Assembly: GCF_902686445.1 (NCBI RefSeq)
Contig: NC_062232.1
Location: 73,735,440 to 73,799,439 of the forward strand
Length of the DNA stretch: 64,000 nt
Source: Sciurus carolinensis
Taxonomy: Eukaryota > Chordata > Mammalia > Rodentia > Sciuridae
Direction: 5' to 3'
The translations under genes and the position numbers were made by a program. How positions within the stretch are numbered: the stretch's first letter is position 1; each line of letters starts with the position of its first letter. The notes under the pieces were generated by a model. The model ran no database searches and was not told where the DNA came from. It worked only from the letters and a program-made list of their open reading frames with translations. Positions 58,283-64,000 of the stretch are shown piece after piece.

Positions 58283-59393
58283 GAGACAATTTATTTTCAG
58301 TATTTTTATTGGTATGCATTCGTTGGTTTTTGACATTTTGGTTTGTTTGCTATATCTAATTCTGTGTTGACTTTCATTTACACAATGAAATTGCTCTTCT
58401 AGTGATCTAAATTTACTTGGGAGCTTTGGGTTTTTTGGGGGAATTCTCTACATACACTTTATGTTGGAGTACTCTTTGTAGTGATAGCATGGTGGTGATC
58501 TTTTCCTTTAGCTGATCTTTGGTATGAAAAGTTCTTTTTTTTTTTTTTATTCCTCGTAGATTTTGAAAGGAAGTTTTCTTTTTATATTAATCGTGACTGG
58601 CAGATTCTTTTTTTCTATATTTTAGGGCTTGGGATATCTCATTACAGGCCCTCTATTTTAAGGACTGAGTTGGGAAGTCATATGAATTTTGATTATGATA
58701 TGTCTTGTAGAACTTCTGTTTTAATCAGATCTATTTGGGGTCCTGTATGCATGTTATATATGTATGCCTATCTCATTTCTTAGGTATGTAAAGTTTTCTG
58801 CAACAGTCTCCTTGAAAATGTTCTTAATGCCTTTAGCCTATATCTCCCTGTTCTCTTTTATCACAATGATTCTCTGGTTTAGTCTCTTGATGCTGCCCCA
58901 GATTTCTTGTATACTCTGATCATGGCCTTTAATTTTTTTTTCCTTTATTGCCTACTGAGTATTCAAATTCCTATGCCCTGCTGTCAAGGGCTGAACTTCT
59001 GTCTTAAAGGCATGAAGTTCTGTTTTCTACACAATCTAACCTGAGGGTGATGCTTTCAAGTGAAGTTTTAATTGATTCATTGTGTCTTTCATTTCTAGGA
59101 GTTCTGATTATATTCTTTATTGATAAGTACATTCATTTTCTGTATTTGTTTTCTGAATTAATTTCTGATATATTCTTTTAGCTTATTGAACAATTTAATA
59201 ATCATTTTTATAGTCTTTCATTGGAATTTCATTCCTTTCCATATCTGTGGGATCCTTTTAGGGTATTATGAATTTTGGGGGGATATTTGTTTCACTGTTT
59301 CTTCATGTTTTTAGATGTTGGATTTGTATATCAATTGGGATGGAGATAACCTCCATTTGTAAGTAGTTACCTTTTTGTTCTGGGAATACTCTG

Positions 59394-59810
59394 TGTTTTA
59401 GTCAGCTTTTTCAGTGCTGTGACTAAATGATCTGAGCAGCACAACTATAGAGGAGAAAGTTTATTTGAGGGCTCATAGTTTGAAAGTTCTTAGTTCATGG
59501 AAATCAGTTTCATTCCTCAGGGCTCAAGGTGAGGCTGAGAGGGTGGTGGAGGGAAGCAGCTCATGCTATGATCATCAGAAAGCAGAGAGAGATTCCACTG
59601 GCCGGATACAAATATATACCAAAGCCACACCAAATTCCATCTTCCTCCAGCCATATCTACCACTTCAGTTACCACCAAGTTAATCCCTATCAGGGGACTA
59701 AATCACTGATTAGGTTAAGACTCTTAAAATCCAATCATTTCTCCTCTGAACCTTCTTTCATTGTCTCACACGTGAGCTTTCAGGGAATACCTCATAGTCA
59801 AACCATAATA
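59394..59810 (-). mobile_element. Solo MaLR (ERVL) LTR
   Basis: It starts tgttttagtcagctttttca and ends gtcaaaccataata. Internal blocks ggtggtggagggaagcagct, taccaccaagttaatcccta and atcatttctcctctgaacct are in order. tctg occurs directly outside both ends. Confidence 0.9.
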
Positions 59811-60936
59811 TTCTGTTTTTGACAGATGAGTATATGTCTAGGATTGGAACCTGAGGTCCCCTTCTAGATATTCTTCCTTGGGATCTAGTCATTAGTGTGT
59901 GGTTTCATCTCCCCTATTCTTTTTGTTGAAATAGTGTTGAGGACTCCATGGTTGAGATTCACTGTTATTTGCCTTTGCGTATTGCTTGGCAGGAGGATCT
60001 ACATTCTGTGAAATTGAAATTTCCCAATAAATTTCTAGCCCTTCCTTGAGGAAAAGGAAAGCCAGGAATAGCACTAATGTTGACAATAGATGTTCCAATA
60101 TAAGAAAAAATGTCTGATGTCTAGTTTGATATCTGCAACGCTAATTGCTACCTGTACAGGAATGGTGATGTCAGCATTTAACATTAGCACCAATAATAAA
60201 AAATCATGAGGTAAATCAGACACTAAATAGCAGGTGTCTACTACATTGTTCACAAAATGAACATGGTAGAAATTACATAAACTGTATAATTCTATCAGAT
60301 AATGAGGTTACATTTTCTTAAATAAAAATAAAATATGGTAACAAGGTAAGAGAATTTTTTAAAGATTTAAAAAGTGAAAAATGGAAAGGCAGGAGATAGG
60401 TAGCAGATGACCACCATAAAGGAGTAAAAAATAATTAAAATTAACATAAAAAGAAAATAGAGGAAGAGGCAAGAGAAAAATTTGACAGTTAGGTGGGAAT
60501 CAAATGAAGAAGAGGCAGGAAAAGCAACAAAATTGAAGGTATGAACCAACACAAAAAATTTATGATCAAAACAACTCAGATCCACATATAATTGTACTCC
60601 ACCTCAGTCAAACCAAAATTAAATAATAAATAGGTAAAGAAGGAAGCAAATAAATTGAAAATAAAATTATATGAATATATACCTTTTGAACATAACCACA
60701 CAGTGAGAACATCCACATCCACATACAACCACACAAGTCCACACTAATACACTATCTCTCAGAATGGAAAAAGAAAAAAAAAATGAATACATTAATATTA
60801 AATAAAATTTGAAAAATTTTAAAAATTAAATTTAAATTTAGAAAGGAGTAAAACATGGTTAGGAATATGAGAAAATTATAAAAATTCTTAATGTGAAATA
60901 AAGGTCTCATTTCCACTAAGTGGTCAAAACTGTAGG

Positions 60937-61095
60937 CAAGGATGAATTTTCATTCTTTGTATTTATTTTTGAGTTCTGCTACCCTTGGGCCAAGGATGAA
61001 TTTTCATTTTTTGTATTTATTTTTGGGCTCTGCTACCCTTGGGCCAAGGATGAATTTTCATTCTTTGTATTTATTGTTGGGCTCTGCTACCCTTG
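60937..61095 (-). repeat. 54-base tandem repeat, three copies
   Basis: Units start at 60937, 60991 and 61045, each beginning caaggatgaattttcatt and ending gctaccctt. They differ at only a few positions. The period is a multiple of three, so two plus-strand frames stay open by chance (KDEFSFFVFI repeated). It lies in the presumed 5'UTR of the long minus-strand L1, where such elements often carry tandem promoter-like units. Confidence 0.92.
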
Positions 61096-62205
61096 TTGTT
61101 AAGCCCAACAACTTTATGTTCCTCATCTAGCATCAAATGTTGTGATGAGGAACCAAAGCTAGTTATAATAGTTCTCAGCTTCCCACCCAGTATAGGATGG
61201 AATAGGCCAGGGAATGCTGACAAATCAAGTATTTCTGGAGTAGTGGTGGTGCAGAGTTCTAAAACAGAAATTCTAGTAGTTGGAATTTAGTCTTGATGGA
61301 TCTTTGGAACCCTGTCACAGGTATTTGAGATTGGATCCACACCCATGTTGCTGGGGAGATGCTACTGTTTGCTGGATGTCTGGGTCTTAGGTGCCTCCCA
61401 TCAATTCCACTTTTAGCGTGTCGGGTATAAACCTCCACCTGTTTTGCATTCACCACTATGGATATAAATAATCCAGTATCACAAGTGGAGTACAGATGCC
61501 CTTGTCTAGTCAATATTAGCATCTTTTCAATAACTCTTATGAGAAATCACCAACAAAAGGAGTTCTCTCTCCTTGGTATTACAAACCTGGATTGCCTTAG
61601 ACACAATTCTCATTGTACATATTTCAGTCACACTGGTTCAGGCACTGTTACATGGGTGATTTCTGGCTCAAGGTGGCAACTTATTGTATGAGTTCCTCAT
61701 CTTCTGCCTCTGCTACCATCTGTAAAGTGGTTATAAATTGTTTCCCTGCTGGTGATCCTGCTTCCCACTAAATTATCCACTTTTGGGATGCATGATTTTG
61801 TTTATTTTAACTCAACAACTTACCCCACTGACTCTAGATATATTAAGATCAGCCTCCCTCTTTATTCCACAGGTTATTCCCACCCCAATTATTTTTTCCA
61901 CCGTGCTCTTCTCTCTCTCTGCCTGTGATCTCCCACCCTTCAGTAGTTGAGTCTGCTGCTATTCTGGTCACCAGTCAAGCTGGCATATCTCTAATGAATA
62001 TTTTCTTATATTATGTTCAAAATTTCTGATTTTCTTGTCTCTATGGTTTCTTTTGCTGTCCATTATTGAATTTCTGTGAGTTCCCTTAGTTATTCACCTC
62101 TCCGAGGAGCAGTCTTCCTGCTTTTTAAGTCTGGTGCTAAGGAACTACTGGAAAGAGCACCCTTTGTTTAATGTGCCATCTTCTCTTACTCTCACCCATT
62201 GAATT

Positions 62206-62415
62206 CTAACAAGGTGTAAAATGAACTTAATATGAAATGAATTTCATTTTCAATGAGTGATATTAATGTCATTAGATATTTATCACAAAAGAGCTCATCT
62301 TACAACATATTATGCAAAGTCAACCCCAAATTGATCAGGTTCTTAAATGTAAAGAATATTTAACAATTTTGAATAATAATAGACTAAAATTCTTTGAGCC
62401 TACGACTTCTTGAAA
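62206..62415. other. Anonymous AT-rich sequence
   Basis: Short stretch between two L1s with nothing recognised. Confidence 0.5.
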
Positions 62416-62419
62416 AGTC

Positions 62420-63350
62420 TTCAGATTTGTCACCCAAAATGTAACCAAAAATCAATAAATTCATCTTCATCACAATTAATAATCATGCTCAGAAAAGACA
62501 CTGATAAAAGGACAGAAGAAAGACAAGATACCATATGGAAAAATGTTTGTAAATTGCATATCTGACAAAGACTTTTATATAAAACTTTTGTTTTCAAAAT
62601 GTTAAAAAGGGAGAAAAAAGTCCATAAGAAAGTGTCAAAAGATATGAAAAGGCATTTCAAAGAAGTTAATAGATAGATGTCAAATATGCACATGAAAAGA
62701 TGGTAAAAATTAGTAGCAATTGGGGCATGCAAATTGATAGTACAATGATATATTACTGTTAGCACAACTCAATTTTTTCTTTTAATTCAACAACACAAAA
62801 TGCTGGTGAAGATGCAGAGAAATTACCTCTAATACATCAATGATGAAGATGTAAATAGCACAGCTTTAATAGCTTAGCAGTTTCTTTAAAAACCTGAACA
62901 TACACGCTTATCATATGACCCAGCCATCATTGTTCACTGCAGCTTTAATGTTATTACTCAAGCTATCAAATGCTCCACAAAGGTGAATGAATAGTGATAA
63001 GTGGACATCATACTATATTACTCAGCAATAAAAAGGAACAAAATATTGATGCACACAACAACATTTGCTGTATCCCAGGGGAAATTGTTCAGAATGAAAT
63101 AAAATCTGGAAAGTTCACATAGTCTATGAATCCATTTCATTAAGATTTTCAAACCGACAAATTTGTAAGCACAGAGAAAATAATAGTAATGATTGCACCT
63201 GTTAGGAAGGTGAAAGTATAGAGGGAGAGAATAAAAAAAGATTTTTTTTGGTGATGGAAGAGTTTTGTGTATTGATTATGGAGGTGGTTACAAGAATCTA
63301 TAAAAATTAGAACAATAAACACTTATTGTACCAACAGAAAGTTCCTGGAT
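62420..63350 (+). mobile_element. Old L1 3' end
   Basis: Late ORF2-like sequence (aaatgctggtgaagatgcag near 62799, catatgacccagccatcatt near 62912, tattactcagcaataaaaag near 63016) then 3'UTR-like sequence to about 63340. This order and the weak identity suit an L1M-type fossil. Confidence 0.75.
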
Positions 63351-63352
63351 TT

Positions 63353-63419
63353 AATATATATATATATACATATATATACAAATAAATTATATATATATAT
63401 TATATAATATATAATAATG
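63353..63419 (+). repeat. (TA)n-rich simple repeat
   Basis: Imperfect TA runs, possibly the expanded tail of the preceding L1. Confidence 0.9.
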
Positions 63420-63712
63420 GTGGGAAATTGAATCAAAGCTATGAAGGGCCTCTCTCTATTCTGTTTACAATCTGCAATGGCTCAATATTTATATCAATGT
63501 AAAATGCATGACAGCAAAGTAATTTTTATTATAGGTACTTAACAGTGGTTAAAAATCAAAATACTCATCAATGGAATCCCCCATTAATGAAGAAAAAATG
63601 GAAGAAAATGTAGAAAAATATTATTACTTTGACTAATGCAAATTCTATAACATTTAACTGACTTCTACCAGAAAAAGAATTCTAGAAATATAGTGGCTGA
63701 AAAAAAATCAAT

Positions 63713-63916
63713 CTTTTTTTTTTTTTTTTTTTGGTGAGGGGGGGTATCAGGATTGAGCCCAGGGGTACTCGATCACTGAGCTACATCTCCAGGCCTATTT
63801 CATACTTTATTTAGAGAAGGGGTCTCACTGAGTTGCTTAGTGCCTTGGTTTTGCAGAGGCTACCTCAGTTTCCCGAACCACTGGGATTACAGGCATGCAC
63901 CACTGCACCCAGTCAG
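63713..63916 (-). mobile_element. Composite B1/ID-type SINE
   Basis: A T tract of about 19 bases, then ID-like part (gattgagcccaggggtactc) and B1-like part ending accactgcacccagt. Well preserved. Confidence 0.92.
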
Positions 63917-64000
63917 AAAGGGAAACTTTCAATGTGATAAAAGATATATACATGAAACTTATACCTAATATTATATTTAATTGTCACCCTTGAGTCTTGA

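Larger units (their letters stand above)
53575..62205 (-). mobile_element. Long old L1, near-complete but heavily interrupted
   Basis: Reverse ORF2 starts in its C-terminal third (tttgcagaagcttttttaat near 53595). It runs without reordering through reverse transcriptase (54.1-55.3 kb) to the endonuclease (56659-56862, with a DDFNTPLSPRDR block). ORF1-side sequence follows at 56.9-59.4 kb, then 5'UTR-like sequence to a terminal gtgccatcttctcttactct near 62170-62200. The complement of that, gagaagatggc, is a typical L1 5' start. Interruptions are an ID SINE (54952), MaLR LTRs (56095 and 59394) and a younger L1 (57114-58268). No intact open frame remains. Confidence 0.7.

Noticed and set aside
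60920..61130. Repeat protein with KDEFSFFVFI units
   Set aside because: The repetition is explained by a 54-base tandem DNA repeat. Two overlapping frames are equally open, which argues against coding.
1..64000. CRISPR arrays, operons, bacterial promoters or insertion sequences
   Set aside because: The repeat content is entirely mammalian. No regularly spaced direct repeats with unique spacers were seen; the regular repeats are microsatellites or short tandem arrays.

Overview
This is about 64 kb of AT-rich, gene-poor mammalian nuclear DNA, intergenic or from a very large intron. I found no functional protein-coding gene, no intact exon set and no bacterial features. The best taxonomic clue is the SINE content. 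There are twelve copies of a composite SINE with a B1-like (7SL-derived) 5' half and an ID-like (tRNA-derived) 3' half, plus five ID-type elements or tails, three of them sharing one unusual 3' tail. Together with ERVL-MaLR LTRs of rodent type and L1 3' ends with a purine-rich 3'UTR, this points to a squirrel-related rodent (Sciuridae or close kin). The species cannot be named from this sequence alone.

Layout. 1-6.4 kb: mostly anonymous AT-rich sequence with a MaLR LTR, an old MIR, and a partial MaLR element with internal sequence. 6.5-12.2 kb: an old minus-strand L1 split by a plus-strand class I (gamma-like) endogenous retrovirus with two LTRs, a tRNA-Pro-like primer site and remnants of integrase and envelope. 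12.4-17 kb: a GC-rich patch, a SINE, a MER5A-like hAT fossil and a young truncated L1 with clear target-site duplications. 17.7-26.4 kb: another minus-strand L1 split by a 7.6 kb minus-strand class II (beta-like) endogenous retrovirus. It has a Lys-type primer site, gag matrix, integrase and envelope remnants, and a 3.5 kb middle section that does not look retroviral. 26.4-28.2 kb: SINEs with clean duplications. 29.3-46.2 kb: a dense patchwork of L1 fragments in both orientations, with a MaLR LTR, an MLT1-like LTR and SINEs. 46.2-48.7 kb: anonymous. 48.7-51.7 kb: L1 3' and 5' fragments. 51.7-53.3 kb: a probable processed pseudogene of an unidentified mRNA. 53.6-62.2 kb: one long old L1 on the minus strand, reaching what looks like its 5' end. 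It is interrupted by two MaLR LTRs, an ID SINE with intact-looking Pol III promoter boxes, and a younger L1 with a twin-priming inversion. 62.4-64 kb: an old L1 3' end, an AT microsatellite and a SINE.

Nothing here works as a pathway. What can be read is a stratified insertion history: MIR and MER5A oldest, then L1M and MLT1, then MaLR and the two ERVs, then SINEs, ID elements and young L1s. The most unusual object is the class II provirus at 18.07-25.68 kb. Its gag-to-integrase interval appears replaced by unrelated noncoding DNA, an architecture reminiscent of mouse ETn elements.
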